Below are positions 17,249 through 25,704 of a stretch of DNA of 64,000 bases, one piece after another (position 1 is the first letter of the stretch; every line of letters starts with the position of its first letter). The stretch is taken from the NCBI GenBank assembly GCA_021792795.1, contig JAJYUB010000001.1:1-64000 (forward strand), written 5' to 3'. Origin of the DNA: Acidobacteriota bacterium (GTDB taxonomy: Bacteria > Acidobacteriota > Terriglobia > Terriglobales > Acidobacteriaceae). The notes below the pieces were generated by a model that worked only from the letters and a program-made list of their open reading frames with translations, did not search any database and had not been told where the DNA came from. Position numbers and translations under genes: made by a program.

Positions 17249-17728
17249 ATGAGCGATTTCGTTCTCAAAGTCAACGGTGCGCGCCTGCACGTCAGCGCGC
17301 CCGCCGAGGAGAGCCTGCTCTCTGTCTTGCGCGATCGCCTCGACCTCACCGGAACCAAGTATGGTTGCGGCGAAGGCCAGTGCGCCGCCTGCACAGTTTT
17401 GTTGGATGGCAAGCCGGCTCGCTCCTGTTTAACTCCAGTGTCCGTTGCAGCGAAGACGCACATCACAACCATTGAAGGGCTGGAACAGAACGGAAAACTC
17501 AGCCCGGTGCAACAGGCTTTTCTGAACGAAGGCGCCTTCCAGTGCGGCTACTGCACCTCCGGCATGGTCCTCTGCGCCACTGCCTTGCTTCGCGAAATTC
17601 CCCATCCCACGGAACAGCAGATCGTCACCTACATGGATGGGAACATCTGCCGCTGCGGCACGTATCCGCGCATCGTTGCGGCGGTGCAGCGAGCTTCACA
17701 GTCGCCGGCAAAAGTAGGTGCCCAATGA
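17249..17728 (+). CDS. [2Fe-2S] small subunit of a molybdenum hydroxylase (isoquinoline oxidoreductase alpha-like)
   Basis: Electron-transfer subunit carrying two [2Fe-2S] clusters. The plant-type ferredoxin domain has C-x4-C-x2-C...C (YGCGEGQCAAC, then RSC about 20 residues later), and the helical second domain has CGYC and CRC (QCGYCTSGM, ICRCGTY). Length 159 is standard for the IorA/CoxS-like family. ATG 17249 gives MSDFVLKVNG; an upstream ATG adds six unsupported residues. Its TGA stop overlaps the ATG of the large subunit (ATGA at 17725-17728), so the two are co-translated. No FAD subunit is encoded nearby, matching the two-subunit isoquinoline-1-oxidoreductase type that passes electrons to a membrane or periplasmic acceptor. 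Confidence 0.92.
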   Translation: MSDFVLKVNGARLHVSAPAEESLLSVLRDRLDLTGTKYGCGEGQCAACTVLLDGKPARSCLTPVSVAAKTHITTIEGLEQNGKLSPVQQAFLNEGAFQCGYCTSGMVLCATALLREIPHPTEQQIVTYMDGNICRCGTYPRIVAAVQRASQSPAKVGAQ

Positions 17729-19893
17729 CTCGCCGCGACGCCCTGATGGAAGAACTCGCGCAGCACATCATCGACGACAGGCCGTACTGGTTCCGCCTCG
17801 ACCGTCGCGATTTCCTCAAACTTTTTGGCGGAGGGCTGCTGGTTTGTCTCGCTGATTTGCCGGCATGGACGCAAGAGTCGGGCCGCAACTTCGGAAGCCA
17901 TGAATTGCCGAAGGACATCGCGGCCTGGCTCTCCATTGCAGCCGATGGCCGCGTCACAGTCTTCACCGGCAAGGTGGAGGTGGGACAGAACATCCGAACC
18001 TCGCTTGCACAATCCGTGGCCGAGGAACTCCGGGCCCCCTTCGACACCATCACCATGCTCATGGGAGATACAGACCTTGTCCCCTGGGACATGGGAACGT
18101 TTGGCAGCCGTACCACCCCGACCATGGGACGGCAGCTTCGCACCATGGCTGCGGCGGCGCGACAGATGTTAGTAGAGATGGCCGCCACGCGATGGAACGT
18201 TGACCCCACAACCCTGACCGCCGCGGACGCCAAAGTGACGGGCCCGCATCAAGGCCAATCTTTGACGTATGGCGAACTGACACGCGGCGAAAAACTCATG
18301 AAAACGGTGTCGGCCAACGTCGCTCTTACTCCGGCCAGCGATTGGAAAATCGCGGGGACCGCCGTTCCCAAGGTGAATGGCCGCGACTTTGTCACGGGGA
18401 AACACGAGTTTCCATCCGACATCGTTCGACCGGGGATGATGTTCGGAAAGGTGCTGCGGCCGCAGGGATTCAATGCGACGCTTGTCTCGCTGGACACCGG
18501 CGGAGCAGACAAAATACCGGGCGCAAGCGTCGTACACGACGGCAATTTCATCGCAGTTGCAGCCGCCGACCTATCGACCGCGGAACGCGCTCTCTCCGCG
18601 TTGCACGCCACCTGGAACGTGCCTCCGCAGCCCTCGAATCAAGACCTGTTCGCGTCCTTCAAACAGACTTCCAAAACACAGCAGGAAGACGATGGCCCCG
18701 AGCGCGTCAGCGGTTCCGTTCCGCAAGCGATGGCGAGCGCCGCGATCGAACTGCATCGGCAATACACGGTGCAGTACATTGCCCATGCGCCGCTGGAGCC
18801 GCGCGCGGCGGTAGCGGAGTGGGTGAACGGCAAGCTGACCGTCTGGACGGGCACGCAACGCCCGTTTGGCGTTCGCGACGAGCTGCTGGCCGCATTTCAC
18901 CTACCGGCGGAACAAGTCCGTGTTATCCAACCCGACATGGGCAGCGGTTACGGCGGCAAACATACCGGCGACGCAGCCATCGAAGCCGCGCGTCTCGCGA
19001 AAGCAACCGGCAAGCCCGTTAAAATTGTCTGGACCCGCGAAGAAGAGTTCACCTGGGCCTACTTTCGTCCGGCTGGGCTCATCGAGATCGGCAGCGGCGC
19101 CAACCACGATGGCACGCTCGTCGCCTGGGAGCATCACAACTACAACTCCGGACCTGCGGCCATCGCCACCCCCTACAACGTTGCCAACCAACTCAGTCAA
19201 TTTCATCCGGCAAATTCGCCGTTGCGCCAGGGCTCCTATCGCGCTCTCGCGGCCACCGCCAACAATTTCGCGCGCGAGTCGCACATGGATGAAATGGCCT
19301 ACGCGGTGAAGATGGACCCGCTGGAATTTCGCTTGAAAAATCTGACTGATCCCAGGCTGCGCGCTGTCTTCCAGGCGGCTGCGGAAAAGTTCAACTGGGG
19401 TCAAGCGAAGTCCACTCCCCAGCGCGGTTTTGGCATCGCCGGCGGAGCAGACAAAGGCGGCTACGTGGCCACCTGCGTCGAAGCGGAAATCAATCCCACG
19501 GACAAGAAAATCACGATTCACCGCGTCGTTCAAGCCTGGGAATCGGGGGCCATCGTCAATCCCGACGGCTTGCGCAACCAGGTTGCGGGGGCCATCGTTC
19601 AAGGAATTGGAGGCGCGATGTTCGAGTCCATCCAATTCGCCAACGGACGCATTCTCAACCCGCACTTCGCCCAATATCGCGTTCCCCGATTCAGCGATAC
19701 GCCGCGGATTGAGATCGTCCTGATCGACCGCAAGGACCTGCCGTCCGCCGGCGCGGGAGAAAGCGGCATCATCGGCCTGGCGCCGGCCGTGGGCAACGCC
19801 ATTTTCGCAGCCACTGGAGTGCGTCTTCGCAACCTGCCGATGACTCCGGCCAGTGGAGCATCGGGAGAAACGGTCTCCGTGTTCCATGCGTGA
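17725..19893 (+). CDS. Molybdopterin large subunit with Tat signal (isoquinoline oxidoreductase beta-like / aldehyde oxidase)
   Basis: Catalytic subunit that hydroxylates an aldehyde or N-heterocycle with water at a Mo-cytosine-dinucleotide centre. The start at 17725 is fixed by the ATGA overlap. About residue 26 the sequence RRDFLKLFGGGLLV resembles a Tat signal, preceded by an unusually long N-region, so the heterodimer is probably exported already folded. Mo-cofactor motifs visible include GKVEVGQN, GTFGSRTTP, GSGYGGKHTGDA and, near the end, GAGESG with the catalytic Glu (about residue 680). Length 722 is typical for the two-subunit family. Substrate is unknown. A cytochrome c partner, common elsewhere, is absent here. 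Confidence 0.9.
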   Translation: MTRRDALMEELAQHIIDDRPYWFRLDRRDFLKLFGGGLLVCLADLPAWTQESGRNFGSHELPKDIAAWLSIAADGRVTVFTGKVEVGQNIRTSLAQSVAEELRAPFDTITMLMGDTDLVPWDMGTFGSRTTPTMGRQLRTMAAAARQMLVEMAATRWNVDPTTLTAADAKVTGPHQGQSLTYGELTRGEKLMKTVSANVALTPASDWKIAGTAVPKVNGRDFVTGKHEFPSDIVRPGMMFGKVLRPQGFNATLVSLDTGGADKIPGASVVHDGNFIAVAAADLSTAERALSALHATWNVPPQPSNQDLFASFKQTSKTQQEDDGPERVSGSVPQAMASAAIELHRQYTVQYIAHAPLEPRAAVAEWVNGKLTVWTGTQRPFGVRDELLAAFHLPAEQVRVIQPDMGSGYGGKHTGDAAIEAARLAKATGKPVKIVWTREEEFTWAYFRPAGLIEIGSGANHDGTLVAWEHHNYNSGPAAIATPYNVANQLSQFHPANSPLRQGSYRALAATANNFARESHMDEMAYAVKMDPLEFRLKNLTDPRLRAVFQAAAEKFNWGQAKSTPQRGFGIAGGADKGGYVATCVEAEINPTDKKITIHRVVQAWESGAIVNPDGLRNQVAGAIVQGIGGAMFESIQFANGRILNPHFAQYRVPRFSDTPRIEIVLIDRKDLPSAGAGESGIIGLAPAVGNAIFAATGVRLRNLPMTPASGASGETVSVFHA

Positions 19894-19981
19894 GCGCGAA
19901 GATGGCGTAAGATTTTCGTGCTGATGGTTATGGACGACACGTAAAATCCAACGCGGAATTTGATGGACAACGAGAGGCACC

Positions 19982-20380
19982 GTGATCGGCGAACCCCTTG
20001 AAGTAGTCAAAAAGCAGACAACGATCCTCCTCTTGTCCTCCGACTCGAACATCCGCCTGGTCCTTCAGGAGGTCTTGGAAGCCAAAGGGTATGTGGTCTT
20101 GCCCGCCGGCGATCTATCGCGGGCAGTGGATTGGTTAGGCCGATGCGGGCCCGACCTGTTGATCGTCCGCCCCTACCTCAGCGGAATCTCCGGATATGAA
20201 GCGGCCCTCTATTTGCGAACGAAATGTCATGGACTTCGCATCCTGATGGTGGGCGGCTTTCTCGACGATGAGCGAATCCAGTACCGGGCGTCTCTGAAGG
20301 CAATTGAGGTGTTCCCCAAGCCGTTCACCGCCGGCGAATTCCTCCAGAAAGTATCGGCCGTGTTGGCCACGACCCAATGA
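19982..20380 (+). CDS. Receiver-like domain protein lacking the phospho-acceptor Asp
   Basis: A stand-alone 132-residue CheY-like fold. Visible landmarks: first strand ILLLSSDSN, the segment PDLLIVRPYLSGISGYE where the acceptor Asp of a normal receiver (consensus D-L-x-x-x-D) is Arg63, and the conserved lysine region VFPKPFTAGEF. The Thr/Ser switch position is glycine (MVGGF). It therefore probably does not accept phosphate in the usual way and may act as a pseudo-receiver. GTG start at 19982 follows a GAGG-like stretch. No histidine kinase adjoins it. It lies between the Mo-hydroxylase genes and a toxin-antitoxin relic. Confidence 0.75.
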   Translation: MIGEPLEVVKKQTTILLLSSDSNIRLVLQEVLEAKGYVVLPAGDLSRAVDWLGRCGPDLLIVRPYLSGISGYEAALYLRTKCHGLRILMVGGFLDDERIQYRASLKAIEVFPKPFTAGEFLQKVSAVLATTQ

Positions 20381-20492
20381 AATCTGTGTAGGATGCGCCG
20401 CGCGCCGAATCGCGCAAATTCTAACGCCAATCATCGATGGCCGTGTATCGCCTAGTCAGATAGTCAGATTGATTTTTGGAGCGAAAATTGCC

Positions 20493-20834
20493 ATGCCTGC
20501 CCCTTTGAGAAAGCGCACGAAGCGAATGGGCAAGCAGCCCCAGGTCGTCGCAGAACTGGAGCGATGGAAACTGGAAGACGCCAAAGCCCGGTTCAGTGAA
20601 GTCGTGCGGCTGGCTGGAACCAAAGGCCCGCAACTGGTGACGATTCGCGGCAAAGAGGCCGCCGTCATACTCGCGCCTGAGGAGTATGAGCAACTCCTGC
20701 CGAAGCCGAAGGGACGCCAGCCGTTGGCCCGCTTTTTGCAGGGCCTCGACCTTCACAAAATCGAGATCAAGCGAGAGAAAGACGCTGGACGGGCAATCTC
20801 CCTGTGGACGGCTAGCTGCTGGACCCAAACGTGA
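20493..20834 (+). CDS. Phd/YefM-type antitoxin (orphaned)
   Basis: Type II antitoxin fold: WKLEDAKARFSEVVRLA (DNA-binding helix region), GPQLVTIRGKEAAVILAPEEYEQLL (core sheet) and a C-terminal toxin-binding tail (ARFLQGLDLHKIEI). Start ATG 20493 gives a slightly long, basic N-terminus; a start at Met12 is also possible. Normally a VapC toxin follows directly, and its remnant does (20816-21254), but in broken frames. The last residues (LWTASCWTQT) are read from what used to be the toxin start, so the antitoxin C-terminus is itself altered by the decay. Confidence 0.82.
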   Translation: MPAPLRKRTKRMGKQPQVVAELERWKLEDAKARFSEVVRLAGTKGPQLVTIRGKEAAVILAPEEYEQLLPKPKGRQPLARFLQGLDLHKIEIKREKDAGRAISLWTASCWTQT

Positions 20835-21254
20835 TTTCCGAAGTCAGCGGCGCCAAACCAGACCGCCGTGTGGAGCAGTGAATCTGTTCCCTGCCGGAGC
20901 ACGCTGTTCCTGAGTATGTTGACCCTTGCGGAATACCAGAAAGGCATTCAGCACTTATCCCCTGGCGAAAAGCTGCGTCCGCGCCAGCAACAGGCGGTCA
21001 TCGCACTGGAGGCACGATTCTCTGGGCGCATTCTATCTGTTTCCGACCCGATAGTTCTTCGATGGGGAACGATCAGCGGAGAGCTGAAACGTCTCACCGG
21101 CCACTCACCATCCGCGATCGATACGCTGCTCGCGTCTACGGCGATCGAACATAGCCTCTATCTCGCAACTCGGAATGTGTCCGATGTGTCCAGAAGCGGT
21201 GCCGCTGTCTTCAATCCCTGGAAGGATGACCCGGCGCGCTTTCCTCTGAAGTAG
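20816..21254 (+). pseudogene. Decayed VapC-type PIN toxin gene
   Basis: The N-terminal part LLDPNVISEVSGAKPDRRVEQ is read in one frame from 20816 to a TGA at 20879-20881, directly after an in-frame TAG and with no start codon. The rest continues in another frame to 21254 (ESVPCRSTLFLSMLTLAEY, then GRILSVSDPIVLRW, IDTLLASTAIEH, LATRNVSD, FNPW), in full agreement with VapC domain order. Normal VapC reads M-W-L-L-D-T-N-V-I-S-E, so there is damage at the start and a shift near 20867-20880. The catalytic Asp of LLD and later acidic residues are still recognisable, which suggests recent inactivation. Confidence 0.85.
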
Positions 21255-21305
21255 GCCGCCAACGCCCTGGATTGAGCTATTCTTGCCGCTACCATCGAAA
21301 AATAT

Positions 21306-21382
21306 TGGTCGGGGCGGAGGGATTCGAACCCCCGACCCTCTGCTCCCAAAGCAGATGCGCTACCAGACTGCGCTACGCCCCG
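21306..21382 (-). tRNA. tRNA-Pro (anticodon TGG)
   Basis: On the minus strand the sequence folds into a 77-nt cloverleaf: acceptor CGGGGCG/CGCCCCG, D arm with AGCGCAGTCTGGTAGCGC, anticodon stem CTGCT/AGCAG with loop TTTGGGA (TGG), T arm with GGTTCGAATCC, discriminator A and an encoded CCA (21306-21308). Confidence 0.97.
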
Positions 21383-21441
21383 ACTCCTGTTGATTGTATC
21401 GCACGCCTTCGCAGCTTCCGCGCTCCGCGCGCTGCCAACAA

Positions 21442-21987
21442 CTAGCTCCCTGCGTGTGAACGCAACAGCACGACCAGCAACCATGCCAGCACGATCAACG
21501 GCAGGGCAAACACAGTAAGAATCGCGGCCGCCAGCGTCGTCAGAAATGCCCAGTCTTTCCAGGTGTGGACGCGCGGCTGCTCCACATGGCGGGTGAGAAG
21601 TTTGAAGTTCCGCCGGTTGGCCTTCCATGCGACATCGAACGCGTCTCCCAGCAGCGGAACAGAACCCACCAGCACCTCAATGCCAATGTTGACCGACATT
21701 CGTATCAACGTGACGTAGGGGACGCCGCGAAACCACGCCGCCACCAGCAGGATGCAGGACGCCAGTCCTCCCAGCACATCGCCAATGCCGGGCACCAGGC
21801 CAACGATAGCATCCAGACCAAAGCGAATCGAAGTTCCGGGAATGCGCAGCCAGTCGTCCAGAACATGCGAAAGCATGTCGAGATTTTTATCGTTGAAGAC
21901 ACGGCTGCTGCGACCGCCGCGCGGCGGCAAAATCCGCGGAGGATGGCGCGGATCGATGCGTGACGGCAATGTGCGACTCCCATCCAC
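21442..21987 (-). CDS. DUF4112 membrane protein
   Basis: Small membrane protein of unknown function. The family core is clear: LDDWLRIPGTSIRFGLDAIVGLVPGIGDVLGG (about residues 43-75), a transmembrane helix, then IEVLVGSVPLLGDAFDVAWKANRRN (about 103-127), the second P-x-x-G-D motif that defines DUF4112. A C-terminal hydrophobic helix (about 148-172) follows. GTG at 21987 gives a 37-residue proline/arginine-rich lead; ATG at 21876 directly before the domain is an alternative start. It lies between tRNA-Pro (same strand, downstream) and tRNA-His (opposite strand). Confidence 0.85.
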   Translation of the reverse strand: MDGSRTLPSRIDPRHPPRILPPRGGRSSRVFNDKNLDMLSHVLDDWLRIPGTSIRFGLDAIVGLVPGIGDVLGGLASCILLVAAWFRGVPYVTLIRMSVNIGIEVLVGSVPLLGDAFDVAWKANRRNFKLLTRHVEQPRVHTWKDWAFLTTLAAAILTVFALPLIVLAWLLVVLLRSHAGS

Positions 21988-22033
21988 AGCATCGGGAACA
22001 GGCGCTGCGAATGCTACAATTCTATTTGTTCAT

Positions 22034-22109
22034 GGCGGCTATAGTTCAGTGGCAGAACGCCGGTCTGTGGCACCGGATGTCGTGGGTTCGACCCCCACTA
22101 GCCGCCCCA
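22034..22109 (+). tRNA. tRNA-His (anticodon GTG)
   Basis: A 76-nt cloverleaf with encoded G-1 (22034) opposite discriminator C, acceptor GCGGCTA/TAGCCGC, anticodon stem CCGGT/ACCGG with loop CTGTGGC (GTG), T loop GTTCGAC and encoded CCA. A TACAAT hexamer at 22014-22019 is a plausible -10 box. Confidence 0.97.
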
Positions 22110-22174
22110 AAGGAACGCCAAAGGATTTCAATTCTTCCCGAGATTCCATTCCTCCCCGCAGCCGCCGTTTCCTT

Positions 22175-23260
22175 ATGATGCGTTCCGCGAACGACGCTCA
22201 ATTTTCCAGTCTTCCATCGGACCGAACAATCGAGCGCGCAAACGCTCCGGCATGGCTGACAGAATTTCAACCCCGCCGCGGGGTGCGCAACGGCGATTTG
22301 CAAACTCTGTTCGCGAATTTTTTGCCGCGCCGAATACAACTTCCCGCGCCAGAAAGTACCCTCGTTGAAGTCGATGCACCTACGCAGAGCCGCGTGCTCT
22401 GCCACTGCAACTGGCAATCGGAGCCGATTAGCGGCGCCTGCATGACACTGCTGCTGCTGCATGGATTGGAAGGCTCCTCGCAGTCGCAATACATGCTGGG
22501 AAACGCCCACAAAGCGTGGCGCTCCGGATGGAACGTGGTCCGCATGAACATGCGCAACTGCGGCGGCACGGAAATGCTGGCGCCGACTCTGTACCATTCC
22601 GGACTCTCCGGGGATGTACGTGCGGTAGCGGAGTTCTTCGCGGGACGTTTCAACCTGGACCAAATGGCGTGGGTCGGCTACTCGATGGGCGGCAACATGG
22701 TGTTGAAGGCCGCAGGCGAATACGGCGCGGCACCGCCGAAATGGCTGCGCGCGGTCATAGGAGTCTCGCCTGTCGTGGACATGCAGCCCTCCGCCGATGC
22801 ACTGCACGATCCTCGCAATCGACTCTACGAATGGAATTTTCTGCGTAATATGCTCGCGCGGTATCGTCGCAAAGCGGAGTTGTTTCCGGATCGCTTTTCC
22901 CTCGCGAATTGCAAGCGGATCCGTAGTATCCGCACCTACGACGAATACATCGTCGCGCCCAACTGCGGCTTTCTCGGGGCGGACGACTACTACGACCGCG
23001 CAGCCGCGGCACGCGTCCTCGAACGGATCGCCTTGCCTGCGCTGATTCTCCACGCCCTCGACGATCCATTCATTCGCATCTTGCCGGAGACGCGCGCAAA
23101 GATTTCCGCCAACCGGAATATCGCGTTCGTCGAGACAAAGCACGGAGGTCACTGCGGGTTTCTCGCGCGCGCCACCGAACACGACGACGGTTATTGGGCC
23201 GAATCCACGTTGCACCGCTTTGTCCTCTCCGCCGTCGCATCCGCAACGGAGAGGGACTAG
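22175..23260 (+). CDS. YheT-like alpha/beta hydrolase (UPF0017 family)
   Basis: Cytoplasmic serine hydrolase, probably an esterase. It shows the family pattern: LHGLEGSSQSQY (oxyanion-hole side), MNMRNCGGTE, the nucleophile elbow GYSMGGN, the late LHALDDPF with the catalytic Asp, and KHGGHCGF with the catalytic His. Length 361 is slightly longer than E. coli YheT (about 340). The open frame extends upstream through tRNA-His, which excludes the longer product; tandem ATG codons at 22175 and 22178 are the first sensible starts. The next gene begins directly after its stop, so the two form an operon. Physiological substrate is unknown. Confidence 0.87.
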   Translation: MMRSANDAQFSSLPSDRTIERANAPAWLTEFQPRRGVRNGDLQTLFANFLPRRIQLPAPESTLVEVDAPTQSRVLCHCNWQSEPISGACMTLLLLHGLEGSSQSQYMLGNAHKAWRSGWNVVRMNMRNCGGTEMLAPTLYHSGLSGDVRAVAEFFAGRFNLDQMAWVGYSMGGNMVLKAAGEYGAAPPKWLRAVIGVSPVVDMQPSADALHDPRNRLYEWNFLRNMLARYRRKAELFPDRFSLANCKRIRSIRTYDEYIVAPNCGFLGADDYYDRAAAARVLERIALPALILHALDDPFIRILPETRAKISANRNIAFVETKHGGHCGFLARATEHDDGYWAESTLHRFVLSAVASATERD

Positions 23261-23860
23261 ATGCAATCCGATTGGACGGTCGCCTGTGCCGCCGATGATC
23301 CGGAGGTTGTTGTCCCGTGGGCCGGGAAAGATCCATCGCTGCGATATTTCGATCTGCGACGAACACCGGAGGCCATCCAGCAGATTCCCGAAGCCGCCGA
23401 GTATCGCTGCGTCGCTGCCGCGCTGCGTCGCTGGAACCAGCCAGATACCTTACTCTTCACCGCGAAGTGCGACGTTTGGAGCTATCCCGCGAAGCTCTTC
23501 GATGCCGAGGACCTGCCTGGCTTTGCCTACGCCCATGGCAGCTACATCGATCTGCTGCCGGTCAAAGCGGAAATATCTTCCAGCTTCGCGGCCTGCGAAC
23601 GGCAACTGCGCGCGTGGACAGAGATCGCCCGGTCCATCGAACTACCGGCTTGCCGGTGCGAGTTCACCCTGCGTCCGGCGCGTGTGTTTCCTGCTGCCTC
23701 TGCACCCGCGAACGCAACACCAAACACTCCCTGCCAGAACGGATTTGCAACCACGCTGTATGTCTGGGGATATGGAGCGTCGCCGGAGTCGGCGGCATCG
23801 GCCTGGGCCGCCGCGTTGCAAGCGCTGATCGAGCCCGTCCTGCTGTCGGGCCGCAAATAA
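23261..23860 (+). CDS. Conserved-looking hypothetical protein
   Basis: I do not recognise the family. The 199-residue product is soluble, without signal or membrane segment, and has the compact composition of a real protein: aromatic clusters (FAYAHGSYIDLLP, TTLYVWGYG), five or six cysteines including CRCEF, and an alanine-rich C-terminal helix (SPESAASAWAAALQAL). Its ATG follows the TAG of the YheT-like hydrolase without a gap, and it lies 147 nt before tRNA-Arg, so it is presumably co-expressed with the hydrolase. Possible roles, such as an accessory to the esterase, are only suggested by context. Confidence 0.7.
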   Translation: MQSDWTVACAADDPEVVVPWAGKDPSLRYFDLRRTPEAIQQIPEAAEYRCVAAALRRWNQPDTLLFTAKCDVWSYPAKLFDAEDLPGFAYAHGSYIDLLPVKAEISSSFAACERQLRAWTEIARSIELPACRCEFTLRPARVFPAASAPANATPNTPCQNGFATTLYVWGYGASPESAASAWAAALQALIEPVLLSGRK

Positions 23861-24007
23861 TTCTGCGTGAGATTTCTCCGGGCGAAGCCGCTTTCTTTGC
23901 CGATACAGACGTGGTCAAAGAACGAAGCGCAGGCGATTTGGCATATCTGGAACTCCGCGCGGAACGCTACAATAAAGCGACGTCATCGTTGCGACGAACG
24001 CGCGTTC

Positions 24008-24084
24008 GGGCGAGTAGCTCAATCGGATAGAGCACCGGCCTTCTAAGCCGGGGGTTGTGGGTTCAAATCCCGCCTCGCCCACCA
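24008..24084 (+). tRNA. tRNA-Arg (anticodon TCT)
   Basis: A 77-nt cloverleaf: acceptor GGGCGAG/CTCGCCC, D arm AGCTCAATCGGATAGAGC, anticodon stem CCGGC/GCCGG with loop CTTCTAA (TCT), T loop GTTCAAATC, discriminator A and encoded CCA. TACAAT at about 23970 could be its -10 box. Confidence 0.97.
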
Positions 24085-24621
24085 GTAAATCGATAAGTCA
24101 ATTTATTTCATGGACTTAATTCTTTATTGAATGTCTCCGTTTTGGCCTTCAATCCCCGGCCGATTTTCGTGGAAAATTCGTGAAGCGGTTGTTGAGACCA
24201 ATGTCCGCTGACTTTCGCCGCTGCTGGGAATCCTGCTGCTTCCGGCAAAGCGGTGGAAGCAAACAAAGTCACAAAGCGTTTCGCCTACTGCGGCGCTACA
24301 TGGAGAAGACGACCGGGCTTGGGCCGGGCGAAGGCCAGTCGGCTGATTGGCCGCAATGTGGCAGCCGGACGGGTACAGGCCAGTGTCTAGTCAAAATGGA
24401 GTGACCGGCCCAATGCGCTGGTCGTGGGTTAGGTATTTCTCCTGATGTTGTCGAGTGGCGGAGATGGTTTCGTGCAACCTTTCTTTAAGGGAAGGCTGCG
24501 TGGAGCTTCTTTTTCCATGCTATACACCTTCAGGAGAAATGCTTTATGGGCGGCACCACATATGGGGCACCCAAAGGTGGGCATTGGCGGGAGAAGAGGG
24601 GCTGGAGTTTTTTCTTGATTG
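24085..24621. other. 537-nt gene-free region with one REP-type repeat
   Basis: Short open frames are present but none has an RBS or recognisable motifs. A copy of ATGGGGCACCC occurs at 24562-24572, next to AAAGGTGGGCA. Inverted segments such as CCGGGCTTGGGCCGGG could form hairpins. Nothing else is recognised. Confidence 0.5.
24562..24572 (+). repeat. ATGGGGCACCC repeat core, copy 2
   Basis: Identical 11-mer to those at 12362-12372 and 54545-54555, again in an intergenic region near a 3' gene end (of the ROK gene). The flanking hairpin arm seen in the other copies is not clear here. Confidence 0.55.
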
Positions 24622-25704
24622 CTACTCCGCTGGCGTGAGGCGTGAATGCGCCTCGGCGGTATCGAGCGCGAGACGAAGGGCCCCCATGAGTTGTGCGTCC
24701 GGTCCAAGCTCGCTGGGGATCAATTGGGGTCGTCCCCGGAGGGCCCATTGTTGCAGCATGCCACGGGTGGCAGCGCAAAGGGCCGGATGCAGGCCGACGC
24801 CGCCGCCCAGCACAAACAACGGGCAGTTCAACACCAGCGACATGTTATAGATGGCGTGGGACAACATGCGCGCCGACTGCTGCAGAATGGTCTGCGCCAG
24901 CGGATCGCCGGCTAGCGCAGCGTCGAATATCTCGGACGCTACGATCTCCCTCGGAAGCGTGGTGTTGTCCGCCGTCCAGAGCTTTTGCCATTCTGCCCGA
25001 ATACCTTCGCCGCCAATCATGCTTTCCAGAGCTCCCGGTTCGTCGCGCTTCCGGGGAGCGTTTGGCGTGCCGGGCACCAGCATATACCCGATTTCTCCGG
25101 CGGCCCAACCCGCCCCGTGGAATAATGAGTGGTTCATCACGATGCCTGCGCCGATGCCCGTGCCAATCGCGACAAATATAAAGTCGCGCGCGCCTTTGGT
25201 GGCCCCCGCCCAGCTTTCGCCCACAGCCGCCAGGTTCACATCGTTGTCCACCGCCGACGGAATGTTCAGCGCCGCTTCGAGCATTGCGGCCAGGGGAACG
25301 TCGCGCCATCCGAGCAGATAGGAGGTGGCGATCACGCGGCCTTCCTCGACGTCGGTGACGCCGGGTACGCCAACGGCGATGGCTTTGAGGGAGCTGCGCG
25401 GAACGGAGGTCTGCTGCAGCAGGCGTTCGACGCCGTCGCAGATGAGGCCGACAACTGCGACGGCGCCGCGCACACCGGTGGTGGACGACGACCATTTAGC
25501 GACGATGGCGCCGGACCGATCGGCAAGCGCAAGGCGCAGGTTGGTTCCGCCAATATCGACTCCGACGACATAACCGGGGTGAGGGGACAGCCCATTGTCT
25601 GTTTGCGTCGATGCAGTGTTGCCGCGCTGTTGCCGGGTGCTTTCCAAGGTTTCACGTTTCGGTGAATTGGGCATGGTTCGGCTCTCTCCTGGTATTTCAT
25701 TCAT
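24622..25704 (-). CDS. ROK-family sugar kinase
   Basis: Probable ATP-dependent hexose or amino-sugar kinase, cytosolic. Motifs: phosphate loop VDIGGTNLRLAL (about 49-60), the DND catalytic region with Asp155 (AVDNDVNLAA), a second glycine-rich loop IGTGIGAGIV (about 180-189) and the C-terminal FVLGGGVG adenosine motif. The ROK zinc site is missing: the usual E-I-G-H is E204-I-G-Y207 and no C-x-C-G-x-x-G-C follows. The start is the ATG overlapping the porter stop (ATGA, 25701-25704); Met11 is an alternative. Last gene of a SIS-porter-ROK operon, so it would phosphorylate the imported sugar. A regulatory role is less likely because it lacks the helix-turn-helix of its neighbour. Confidence 0.85.
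   Translation of the reverse strand: MNEIPGESRTMPNSPKRETLESTRQQRGNTASTQTDNGLSPHPGYVVGVDIGGTNLRLALADRSGAIVAKWSSSTTGVRGAVAVVGLICDGVERLLQQTSVPRSSLKAIAVGVPGVTDVEEGRVIATSYLLGWRDVPLAAMLEAALNIPSAVDNDVNLAAVGESWAGATKGARDFIFVAIGTGIGAGIVMNHSLFHGAGWAAGEIGYMLVPGTPNAPRKRDEPGALESMIGGEGIRAEWQKLWTADNTTLPREIVASEIFDAALAGDPLAQTILQQSARMLSHAIYNMSLVLNCPLFVLGGGVGLHPALCAATRGMLQQWALRGRPQLIPSELGPDAQLMGALRLALDTAEAHSRLTPAE

Noticed and set aside
15734-17290. 518-codon open frame on the minus strand
   Set aside because: It lies antisense to the MFS gene, is rich in H/Q/R/D typical of the shadow of a hydrophobic protein, and has no known domain.
24180-24404. Short open frame after tRNA-Arg
   Set aside because: No RBS or domain-like features; another frame in the same stretch (ending KASRLIGRNV...) is equally open, so neither is convincing.
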